A stretch of DNA of 43,987 nt, from NCBI GenBank assembly GCA_018057705.1, contig JAGPDF010000038.1:1-43987 (forward strand). Direction: 5' to 3'. Positions 19,961 through 26,451 of the stretch are shown piece after piece. The stretch's first letter is position 1; every line of letters starts with the position of its first letter. The translations under genes were made by a program, and so were the position numbers. Under the pieces are notes generated by a model. That model was given only the letters and a program-made list of their open reading frames with translations. It ran no database searches and was not told the origin of the DNA. This stretch comes from Thermoanaerobaculia bacterium (GTDB lineage Bacteria > Acidobacteriota > Thermoanaerobaculia > Multivoradales > JAGPDF01).

Positions 19961-21127
19961 ATGCGCTTCGAGACGCTCGCCGTGCACGCCGGAGGAGAGG
20001 CCGACCGGGAGACCGGCGCGGTCGCTCCTCCGATCCACCTCTCCACCACCTTCCTCCACGGGCCCGCGTCGGAGGCGCTCCACGGCCGGCTCTACCAGCG
20101 CGAGGGAAATCCGACCCAGGACCGCCTCGAAGCGGCTTTAGCCGCGCTCGACGGCGGCGGCCCTTCCAGCCGCGCGCTCGCCTTCGCCTCCGGCATGGCG
20201 GCGGCCTCGACGCTCCTTCAGTCGCTGCCAGCGGGGGCGTGCGTCCTGTTCCATCAGGACATCTACTCGGGCGTCCGCCAGCTGGCGCTCGAGTTTCTGC
20301 CGCGATGGGGAATGGAGCCGCGGTTCGCCAACCTGGCCGACCCCGACGCCGTCGCTGCCGCTCTCGGAAGGTCGTCCGCGAAGCCCGCGCTGGTCTGGGC
20401 CGAGACGCCGACCAACCCCCAGCTCGAGATCCTCGACCTCGCCCGCCTCGCGGCTGCAGCCCATGCCGCGGGCGCGCGGCTCCTGGTCGACGGAACCTTC
20501 GCCACGCCGGCTCTGCAGCGCCCGCTTGCGCTCGGCGCCGACCTCGTGCTGCACTCGACGACCAAATATCTGGGCGGCCACAGCGACGTGCTCGGCGGAG
20601 CGCTGATCTTCGCCGGTGCGGGAGATGGCGAGCTTCTCGAGCGGGTCGCGAAGGCCCGCCGCCGGCTCGGGGGAACGGCGAGCCCGTTCAACTCGTGGCT
20701 CGTCCTGCGCGGACTGAGATCCCTCTCCTGTCGAATGGAACGCCACTCGGCCAACGCTTTGTGGCTCGCAGAGAGGCTCCTCGGCCACCCGGCACTCTTG
20801 AAGGTCCACTATCCAGGTCTTCCCACCCACTTTGGGCACGAAGTCGCCTCCCGCCAGATGACCGCCTACGGCGGCATGCTGGCCCTGCGGGTCGCCGGCG
20901 GCCGGGCGGCCGCGGTGGCGGTGGCCTCCCGCCTCGAGCTCTTCACCAACGCGACCAGCCTGGGCGGCCCGGAGAGCCTCGTCGAGCACCGCGCCTCGAG
21001 CGACGGCCCGGGATCGACGACGCCGGACGATCTCCTGCGCCTGTCGATCGGTCTCGAGCATCCGGACGACCTCCTCGCCGACCTCCTGCAGGCCCTCGCA
21101 GGATCGGCGGCCGGGGCGCCCGGTTGA
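19961..21127 (+). CDS. Cys/Met metabolism PLP-dependent enzyme (cystathionine gamma-synthase/beta-lyase family)
   Basis: A 388-residue member of the trans-sulfuration family. It begins with the hallmark FETLAVHAGGEADRETGAVAPPIHLSTTF and has the PLP-contact Tyr and Arg in RLYQREGNPT, the phosphate-binding SGMAA, Asp177 in LLVDGTFATP and the Schiff-base Lys202 in LHSTTKYLGGHSDVLGG. The C-terminal domain keeps SLGGPESLVEHRAS and LRLSIGLEHPDDL. Members make or split cystathionine (MetB, MetC) or use homocysteine or methionine; exact specificity cannot be read from these motifs. It lies about 60 bases after the PpiD-like gene and ends just before ruvA, so the three could be co-transcribed although they are functionally unrelated. 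Confidence 0.9.
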   Translation: MRFETLAVHAGGEADRETGAVAPPIHLSTTFLHGPASEALHGRLYQREGNPTQDRLEAALAALDGGGPSSRALAFASGMAAASTLLQSLPAGACVLFHQDIYSGVRQLALEFLPRWGMEPRFANLADPDAVAAALGRSSAKPALVWAETPTNPQLEILDLARLAAAAHAAGARLLVDGTFATPALQRPLALGADLVLHSTTKYLGGHSDVLGGALIFAGAGDGELLERVAKARRRLGGTASPFNSWLVLRGLRSLSCRMERHSANALWLAERLLGHPALLKVHYPGLPTHFGHEVASRQMTAYGGMLALRVAGGRAAAVAVASRLELFTNATSLGGPESLVEHRASSDGPGSTTPDDLLRLSIGLEHPDDLLADLLQALAGSAAGAPG

Positions 21128-21164
21128 TGGCGCCCGGACGCACGGCCCCGGATAGGATCCGCGG

Positions 21165-21770
21165 ATGATCGGCTGGCTCTCCGGAAAGGTCGTGCATGCG
21201 GTGCCGGACCGCCTGATCCTCGATGTCGGAGGGGTCGGCTACCAGGTCGCGATCCCGCTTTCGACCTACTACGAGATCCAGAAGGCCGACGCCGGCGCGA
21301 CGCTCCGGCTGTTCATCCACACCCACGTCCGCGAGGACGCCCTCGCCCTCTACGGCTTCTGGAGCGAGCGCGAACGCGAGCTCTTCGAGCGCCTGATCGC
21401 GGTCTCCGGCATCGGCCCGCGCCTCGCGCAGGTGGTGCTTTCGGGGATGGCGCCCGACGAGCTCATCGCCGCGCTCGCGGCGGGCGATGTGGCGAAACTG
21501 GTGCGCATCCCGGGGGTCGGCAAGAAGACCGCCGAGCGCATGGTCGTGGAGCTCCGCGACAAGCTCCAGGCGCTGGCCGCCGAGCTCCCCGCGGCGCGCG
21601 CCGCGGCGGCAACGGGTGGCAGCGACAACGACCTGGTCGCCGCCCTGGTCAACCTCGGCTACAAGCCGTCGCTCGCCGAAGGCGCCGTCGGGGCGGCGCG
21701 GAAGGACGCCCCCGAAGCCGCCTTCCACGAGCTCCTGCGCCTGGCGCTCCGCCGACTGTCGCGGGTGTAG
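21165..21770 (+). CDS. ruvA: Holliday junction branch migration protein RuvA
   Basis: A 201-residue protein of normal length for RuvA. Domain I starts MIGWLSGKVVHAVPDRLILDVGGVGYQVAIPLSTY, with IHTHVREDALALYGF. Domain II carries two helix-hairpin-helix motifs (LIAVSGIGPRLAQVVLSG and LVRIPGVGKKTAERMVVELRDKL). A flexible Ala-rich linker leads to domain III (NDLVAALVNLGYKPSLAEGAV), which contacts RuvB. A RuvA tetramer holds the four-way junction while the RuvB ATPase drives migration. RuvB and RuvC are not in the window; ruvA here stands between a PLP enzyme and an esterase. Confidence 0.97.
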   Translation: MIGWLSGKVVHAVPDRLILDVGGVGYQVAIPLSTYYEIQKADAGATLRLFIHTHVREDALALYGFWSERERELFERLIAVSGIGPRLAQVVLSGMAPDELIAALAAGDVAKLVRIPGVGKKTAERMVVELRDKLQALAAELPAARAAAATGGSDNDLVAALVNLGYKPSLAEGAVGAARKDAPEAAFHELLRLALRRLSRV

Positions 21771-21870
21771 CCGCGTCTGCGGGGTCGCGGCCCGGCGAGC
21801 GTGCAACTCCGGCAGCGATCTCGCCGTAGGTTCCTCGGGAGACAGTCGCTTGGCGAAAGGTGAAACCCGC

Positions 21871-23136
21871 ATGCGGTGGAGGAGATCTCGTCGTCTCGTG
21901 GCGGCCCTCGGGCTGCTCGTCTGGGGTGTCCCGCAGGCGCGGGCGGCGGCGATCACGAGCCCGACGATCGAGCGGCTGCGCCGCCAGATCGCGGCGGGAG
22001 ACACCGCGGCCGAGGCCGAGTTCGTGCGCACCTTGCGCACGCCCCTCGTCGAGGCGGCGGAGTCCGGCGATCGCCGCCTGGTGACGTTCGTGTGGAGCGC
22101 CGATCCGCAGGGGCCGAAAACGGAGCGCGTGCACCTACAGGGGGGTCGACCCGCGGCCGATTTCGACAAGCCGATGCGGCCGCTCGCCGGCACGAGTCTC
22201 TGGTATCTCTCCGAGCTCCTGCCGAGCGATGCGCGTTTCCAGTACTGGATCACGGTGAATCCCCCGACCGAGCGCTCCGACCGGATCGAGGACATGTTCG
22301 ACGGACCCGCACCGCAGCGCGATCCGCTGAACCCGCTGGAGCTCTATGGTGAGTCGTATGTCGTCCTGCCCGACGCGGTGCCCTTTCCCTACCCCGAGAA
22401 TCTCGCCGCCCCGAAAGGAAGCGTTGTCGAGAGGTCTATCCACAGCCCGACGCTCGGCGCCACGATCGAGCTATCGGTCTATCTTCCTGCGCTATCTTCT
22501 GCCGCCGTCGAAAAGCCCTGGCTGGCGATCGTCTTCGACGGCGGCTTCCTCGACATGCAGCGCGTGCTCGACGATCGGATCGCGACAGGGAGGCTGCCTG
22601 CCATGGTCGTCGTCGGGGTGCACAACCGCGAGGGGATGCGGCCCAAGGACCTCGGCTACTCGGCGCCGTTCGCGCGTTTCGTCGCCAAAGAGCTCCTGCC
22701 GTGGGCGCAGGCGCAGCTCGGCGTGAGCCGCGAGCGCGACCAGACGATTCTCGGCGGGGTGAGCCGCGGTGCCGGCATGGTCGCCTTCACCGGCCTCGAG
22801 TATCCGGAGGCGTTTTCCCGCCTCCTCTGCCTCGCGACCGCCATCGAGAACGAGCCCGGCGACTTCCCGCCAACCCGCTTCTGGCTGCGCGGCGACGACG
22901 GCTGGATCGTCGAGCGCTACGTCCAGGCGGAAAAGAAGCCGCTGCGTTTCTTTCTCGGCGCGGCGCGCTTCGACACCAGCCTGTGGACCGACCGGCTGGT
23001 CAACAACCGTCGGTTCCGCGACACGCTGCGCGCCAAGGGCTACCCGGTCGACTACCTCGAGTCCGCCGCCGGCCACGACCAGCTCTTCTTCCAGCTCGGC
23101 TTCGTCGAGGGACTCCAGGCTCTGACGAGACCTTAG
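21871..23136 (+). CDS. Exported alpha/beta-hydrolase of the enterochelin-esterase (Fes)/esterase-D family
   Basis: 421 residues from ATG 21871, preceded by AAAGGTG. The N-terminus MRWRRSRRLVAALGLLVWGVPQARAAA is a signal peptide with probable cleavage after ARA, so the enzyme acts outside the cytoplasm. An N-terminal Ig-like region (about 60-150; VTFVWSADPQGPKTERVHL, YLSELLPSDARFQYWI) resembles the substrate-cap domain of Fes. The hydrolase domain has the nucleophile elbow GGVSRGAG (Ser298) and a C-terminal histidine in SAAGHDQLFF (His402); the acid is probably the Asp in FLGAARFD. Family members cut ester bonds of siderophores or acylated sugars. The natural substrate is not evident; there are no siderophore genes nearby. 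Confidence 0.85.
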   Translation: MRWRRSRRLVAALGLLVWGVPQARAAAITSPTIERLRRQIAAGDTAAEAEFVRTLRTPLVEAAESGDRRLVTFVWSADPQGPKTERVHLQGGRPAADFDKPMRPLAGTSLWYLSELLPSDARFQYWITVNPPTERSDRIEDMFDGPAPQRDPLNPLELYGESYVVLPDAVPFPYPENLAAPKGSVVERSIHSPTLGATIELSVYLPALSSAAVEKPWLAIVFDGGFLDMQRVLDDRIATGRLPAMVVVGVHNREGMRPKDLGYSAPFARFVAKELLPWAQAQLGVSRERDQTILGGVSRGAGMVAFTGLEYPEAFSRLLCLATAIENEPGDFPPTRFWLRGDDGWIVERYVQAEKKPLRFFLGAARFDTSLWTDRLVNNRRFRDTLRAKGYPVDYLESAAGHDQLFFQLGFVEGLQALTRP

Positions 23137-23181
23137 CCCCGCTCAGCGCTGCGCGGGGGCGCCGAAGACGCCGGGCACGCC

Positions 23182-23348
23182 GGCTGGTGAGGTGCCAGCC
23201 GATCTACGCCAGCTCGACGCCCTCGAGCGCTTCGGCAAGCCCGTCATGCTGCGCACCGACAACGGGCCGATCTTCACCTCGCGCCTGTTTCTGCTGTTGA
23301 GGTGCTGCTGTTGAGGTGCTGTTGAGGTGGAGGTGCCAGCCGCTTTCC
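23182..23348 (+). repeat. REP-like hairpin motifs and GCTGTTGAGGTG tandem repeats upstream of the RAYT gene
   Basis: A hairpin GGCTGGtgaggtgCCAGCC occupies 23182-23200 and a second GAGGTGCCAGCCGCTTT lies at 23330-23346. Between them, 23291-23330 consist of imperfect copies of CTGTTGAGGTG. REP sequences next to a RAYT gene are the expected substrate of that enzyme. Confidence 0.6.
23213..23290 (+). pseudogene. Relic of a DDE (rve) transposase
   Basis: Only 26 codons survive, reading LDALERFGKPVMLRTDNGPI and then FTSRLF. They match residues around the second catalytic aspartate (TDN) of the intact transposase at 39287-40189 almost perfectly at protein level and closely at DNA level. No start, no first Asp and no Glu motif remain; REP-like motifs abut both ends. 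This is a remnant of a former copy of the same element. Confidence 0.8.
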
Positions 23349-23409
23349 ATTGGCGGGTTTTCTTCTCGCACCTGCGAGATATCCGGAGGTTTTTCCGTCT
23401 TTCACCTGT

Positions 23410-24341
23410 ATGGCAAGAAGACTGCGCTACGTACCCCCCGGAGGGGCGCTGTTCGAGATCACCTGCCGGACGGTCCAGGGTCGCTTGCTCCTGCGCCCTT
23501 CGGCGGGCATGAACGACGTCATCCGGGGCGTCCTGGCCCGCGCCGCGCGCCGGGCAGGCCTTGCGGTTCACGCGCCCGTTTTCCTGTCCAACCACTACCA
23601 CCTCCTCGTCTCCGTCAGCGACGCCCAGCAGCTCGCCGCGTTCACGAACTACCTCAACTCGAATCTCGCCCGCGAGGCCGGCCGCCTCGTGCGCTGGCGC
23701 GAGAAGTTCTGGGGCCGGCGCTTCCAGGCGGTCATCGTCTCCGAGGAGGAAGAGGCCCAGGTGGGCCGGTTGGCGTACGTGCTGGCGCAAGGCGTCAAGG
23801 AAGGGCTCGTCGCCTCGCCCTTCGACTGGCCCGGGGTCCATTGTGCCCAAGCCCTGACCGAAGGGACCGCCATCTCCGGCCGCTGGCACGACCGGACCCT
23901 CGAATCCAGGGCCCGTCGCAAGGGGCTTGCGCTCGATCCGCAGTCATTCCTCGAACAGGAAACTCTCCACCTCACGCCCCTGCCTTGCTGGAAATCTCTC
24001 ACGCCGGAGAGTATCGAGCTCGCGTCAAGCAAATGATCGAGGCCATCGAGGCTGACGCCCGACTCCAGCAGGAGGAAACCGGGGAGTCGCCGCTCGGAGC
24101 CGACGCCGTCTGCCGGCAGGATCCTCATCACGAGCCGAACCGGATCAAGAAGGGTCCAGCACCGCTGGTGCATGCCGTGGCTCCAGCGGTGCGTCGCAGC
24201 CTCCGCAAGGCCTACTTCGCCTTCCGCGAAGCCTATCGATACGCCGCGAACCGGCTTCGGGCGGGCGCGACGGATTTCGAGTTCCCCGTCGGCGCCTTCC
24301 CTCCGCGGCTGCCGATTCGGCTGGCCGCCCGAACCGGCTAG
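23410..24341 (+). pseudogene. REP-associated tyrosine transposase (RAYT, Y1_Tnp), frameshifted
   Basis: The first part (23410-24036, 208 codons) is a complete Y1 transposase domain: MARRLRYVPPGGALFEITCR, the HUH motif His62-Tyr-His64 in SNHYHLLV, and the nucleophile Tyr123 in RLAYVLAQGVKEGLV. RAYTs nick single-stranded DNA at REP hairpins. The C-terminal extension normal for this subfamily is present, but in another frame (about 24008-24341, reading EYRARVKQMIEAIEADARL, later PAPLVHAVAPAVRRSLRKAY, and ending in PRLPIRLAARTG). One missing G near 24008 (CCGGAGAGTAT in place of an expected CCGGAGGAGTAT) makes the shift. The catalytic domain might still be made as a shortened protein; otherwise the gene is inactive. 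Confidence 0.85.
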
Positions 24342-24540
24342 CGACCTCGAAAGCTCGAACACAACACGAAGACTCTTGGCGGACAGAGCAGTCTCTAGCT
24401 GGGAGCTCGCGCATCGGAGGCGATGCCGCGCTCGACTCGAGAGGCCAAGCAGCGCCACAGCGCTGAGCAACCCCTCCGACAGGCGCTACGACCTACTTGA
24501 CCGTATCCGAGTCAGCGAGAAACGCCGAAAAGGACACTGC
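24342..24540. other. Gap without recognisable gene
   Basis: No reading frame here looks like a protein on either strand, and there is no clear repeat. It separates the broken RAYT from the leftover genes behind RHS module 1. Confidence 0.5.
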
Positions 24541-24756
24541 TCACGCGAGGGAGATGCCATTCCCTCGGACTCGAGTCGAAAGCTCTTGGAATTCGGGTGG
24601 CACCTCTTCGGCGCACACCACGTCCGCTGGTGTTGTGTGCGAGAAGACGAGATCCCCTTTGGGCACTCGCTGTCCAGAAGCAGTGAAGTGCGGCAACCGC
24701 TTCGCCATTCCTTCCCTAAAGTCCCGGCAAACGCGCTCTCGAAGATCTTTGCGCAT
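24541..24756 (-). CDS. Possible orphan or truncated small protein behind RHS module 1
   Basis: A 71-residue frame from ATG 24756 (MRKDLRERVCRDFREGMAKR to the stop at 24541). The amphipathic start, the run RLPHFTASGQRVPKGDLVFS and the fairly low GC are more protein-like than the other frames here. It has no good ribosome binding site. A REP motif at 24773 lies just upstream, so an original 5' end or promoter may be lost. By position it is the last of the small genes following the RHS gene, where orphan immunity genes are often found. I do not recognise the family, and it may not be expressed. Confidence 0.35.
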   Translation of the reverse strand: MRKDLRERVCRDFREGMAKRLPHFTASGQRVPKGDLVFSHTTPADVVCAEEVPPEFQELSTRVRGNGISLA

Positions 24757-24772
24757 AGAACTGGACGGTGGT

Positions 24773-24898
24773 GAGGTGCCAGCCGTTTCTTCCTTCAAAT
24801 CGCTGAACTACATTTGCTTACAACCAGGCGACGGAATGGTCGCCAACAACCCATCTTCCTCGCTGCGGAGCGCCGAGAAAGCGGCTGGCACCTCGTCA
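24773..24898. repeat. REPIN-like element: two REP motifs in inverted orientation
   Basis: GAGGTGCCAGCCGTTTCT at 24773-24790 is mirrored by AGAAAGCGGCTGGCACCTC at 24875-24893, with about 85 bases between. This inverted pair is the form known as a REPIN or BIME. It is followed at once by TCAGGACCTGACCCC, which supplies the stop codon of the gene at 24896-25240. Confidence 0.65.
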
Positions 24899-25240
24899 GG
24901 ACCTGACCCCATTTCGATAGGGGCAGCGAGCGCAGATTTCGAGCAAGCCATCGAGCGCCTCATTCCACTCGATCAGCTGACCAACACTCTGGCGGGTGTC
25001 GGGATAGGTCCTCTCCTGCACCTCCGTGCAGTGCGTCTCGCATATCCCGTCCTTGAGGATCAGACATTGCCACTCAAAGTCGCTACCTGTCGCGATCCCG
25101 AGACTCGAACAAAGAGTGCAATGGCCGCGTTCTCCAGCTGGAATCGCCGCCCGTCCGACTTCCTTCGTCACGACTTCTTCGTGCATTTCACACGCAGAGC
25201 CTGGAAACTCGGCTAGCAACTCTTCCAGCAGACGCGACAC
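24896..25240 (-). CDS. Cys-rich small protein, third gene behind RHS module 1
   Basis: 114 residues from GTG 25240, directly next to the stop of the upstream gene (TAG then GTG), which implies translational coupling. The sequence has Cys pairs and singles in HCTLCSSLG, EWQCLILKDGICETHCTEV and ICARCPYRNG, which could hold a zinc ion. Helical ends (SRLLEELLAEF and GQLIEWNEALDGLLEI) flank this. The last residues (NGVRS) come from a REP-like sequence, so the original C-terminus may have been replaced. No family recognised. Being third in the run after RHS1, it may be an extra immunity gene, but that is inference from position only. Confidence 0.6.
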   Translation of the reverse strand: MSRLLEELLAEFPGSACEMHEEVVTKEVGRAAIPAGERGHCTLCSSLGIATGSDFEWQCLILKDGICETHCTEVQERTYPDTRQSVGQLIEWNEALDGLLEICARCPYRNGVRS

Positions 25241-25768
25241 CTAGCGAAGCTCCTCCCAGTTGGAAGCGATCTCCGCCGCGAGCTCAGAGACACTTGTAGA
25301 AGTTGAGCGCCTCGCTTCAACGAATAGATCCTCCACATCCTCCGGAAAGACAGATCCATCCTGCAACGCACTGCGCAGGATATCGAGCAGCAGGAGCTGA
25401 AGTTGCCCATTGCTTGCGGAGAACACCGAGAGTAGGCGTGGAGCAGCGGACCTATTCAAGATATCGCCCATGAGGCGCATAAGGACCTCTCTATCCTCGC
25501 TACCAGGCGCTTTCTCAAACAGGTCAATACAATGACTAATCGCGACATCTGTTCGAATGAGACGAAGAACGCAATTTGCCAATAGTGCGCCTTTACGTTC
25601 GCTGGCCGCGAGCTCCACCGCGGCGCGGAGTTCATCCTCCCCCAAGAGGATCTCCAGCGCCCTTCTCACTTCGGAGAGAGTCACCGACTCGCCTTCGATG
25701 TGGACTGTTCCTAGTCGAACAGCCAGCTCGGACCAATCCACCGATCTACTTGGCTCTGGAGTAGTCAT
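25241..25768 (-). CDS. Helical-repeat small protein, second gene behind RHS module 1
   Basis: 175 residues from ATG 25768, which has GGGAG five bases before it; a GTG two codons upstream is less likely. It is acidic, all helical by appearance, with spaced Leu/Ala-rich helices such as EVRRALEILLGEDELRAAVE, REVLMRLMGDILNRSAAPRL and LQLLLLDILRSALQDG, reminiscent of HEAT-type repeats. No signal peptide or membrane segment. It abuts the Cys-rich gene downstream and follows the first putative immunity gene after a 144-bp gap. I do not recognise a named family. A helical acidic protein in this place could be an immunity protein; HEAT-like immunity proteins are known in polymorphic toxin systems. Confidence 0.7.
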   Translation of the reverse strand: MTTPEPSRSVDWSELAVRLGTVHIEGESVTLSEVRRALEILLGEDELRAAVELAASERKGALLANCVLRLIRTDVAISHCIDLFEKAPGSEDREVLMRLMGDILNRSAAPRLLSVFSASNGQLQLLLLDILRSALQDGSVFPEDVEDLFVEARRSTSTSVSELAAEIASNWEELR

Positions 25769-25841
25769 CCTCACTCCCTGACATCAATGAAATTGGAGAT
25801 TGTGGCCGACTATTTCCGGTTAGGAACCGACCGACTCATCT

Positions 25842-25898
25842 CATCTGGCACCTCTTCAGGCGTCATTCGATGCGGGAGATCGGTTGGCACCTACTCAG
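25842..25898 (-). repeat. Two REP-like motifs in the gap between immunity-like genes
   Basis: CTGGCACCTCTTCAGG (25845-25860) and GGTTGGCACCTACTCAG (25882-25898) are inverted versions of the motif found at 1883, 23330 and 24773. They sit in the 144-bp gap between the first and second genes behind RHS module 1. Confidence 0.5.
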
Positions 25899-25912
25899 TC
25901 TGGCCTTCAAAG

Positions 25913-26440
25913 CTAGTCCCGCCGTGAGCCGAAAATGCTTTCATCGAGGCGGCGTCCAATGCCCGCGAGGTCCGGCTCGCTCGCTTCGGACCACCCTTTC
26001 AAGAAAGCCTTCATTCCTGGGGTACGGAGGGACCCGGCCACTTCCGGATCAAGCTCAGTACCCTTGTTAAGGCCGACCAAGATATCGCGCGCCTCGACGT
26101 TGCTCAGCGAAACGCTGCCTTCGTTCAGAAGTCGACCAAATGCAGGAGCAGCCGCGGCGAGTCGCGCCTTTCCAATCAAGAACAAGAGACCGGAGCGCCT
26201 TGTAGCGAGGAACAGATCTACCAGACCAAGCAGCAGTTCGGCTTCCTCCTCCTCCATGAGCGGAGGAGCGTCCGCCACTTCCGGTGCGAGCAATCGATAG
26301 TGCTCAGTCTCCTTGGCCGGAATGGCCGGCCCAAAAACGCGCATCTCAAGGAGAACGAGAGAATCGAAGAGAGACTGATTCTGCACGTCCAAGTCCTGCG
26401 ACAAGAAGCCCTCAAGGATGCGCCGAATTCTCTCGCTCAT
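25913..26440 (-). CDS. Putative cognate immunity protein of RHS module 1
   Basis: 175 residues; it starts 11 bases after the stop of RHS1, the position of a cognate immunity gene. The sequence is acidic and helical (MSERIRRILEGFLSQDLDVQ, then LMEEEEAELLLGLVDLFLATR, then RLLNEGSVSLSNVEARDILV), without a signal peptide or clear membrane helix. This points to a cytoplasmic protein binding the RHS1 tip in the producer cell. Its general look resembles the next gene (helical, similar length), so the two may be old relatives or two immunity types kept together. No named family is recognised; the immunity role rests on position alone. Confidence 0.7.
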   Translation of the reverse strand: MSERIRRILEGFLSQDLDVQNQSLFDSLVLLEMRVFGPAIPAKETEHYRLLAPEVADAPPLMEEEEAELLLGLVDLFLATRRSGLLFLIGKARLAAAAPAFGRLLNEGSVSLSNVEARDILVGLNKGTELDPEVAGSLRTPGMKAFLKGWSEASEPDLAGIGRRLDESIFGSRRD

Positions 26441-26451
26441 TTTCCAGGCCC

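Noticed and set aside
24497-25216. Plus-strand frame of 239 codons opposite the small genes behind RHS1
   Set aside because: It crosses REP motifs and the opposite, better-supported small genes, has no ribosome binding site and no recognisable domain.
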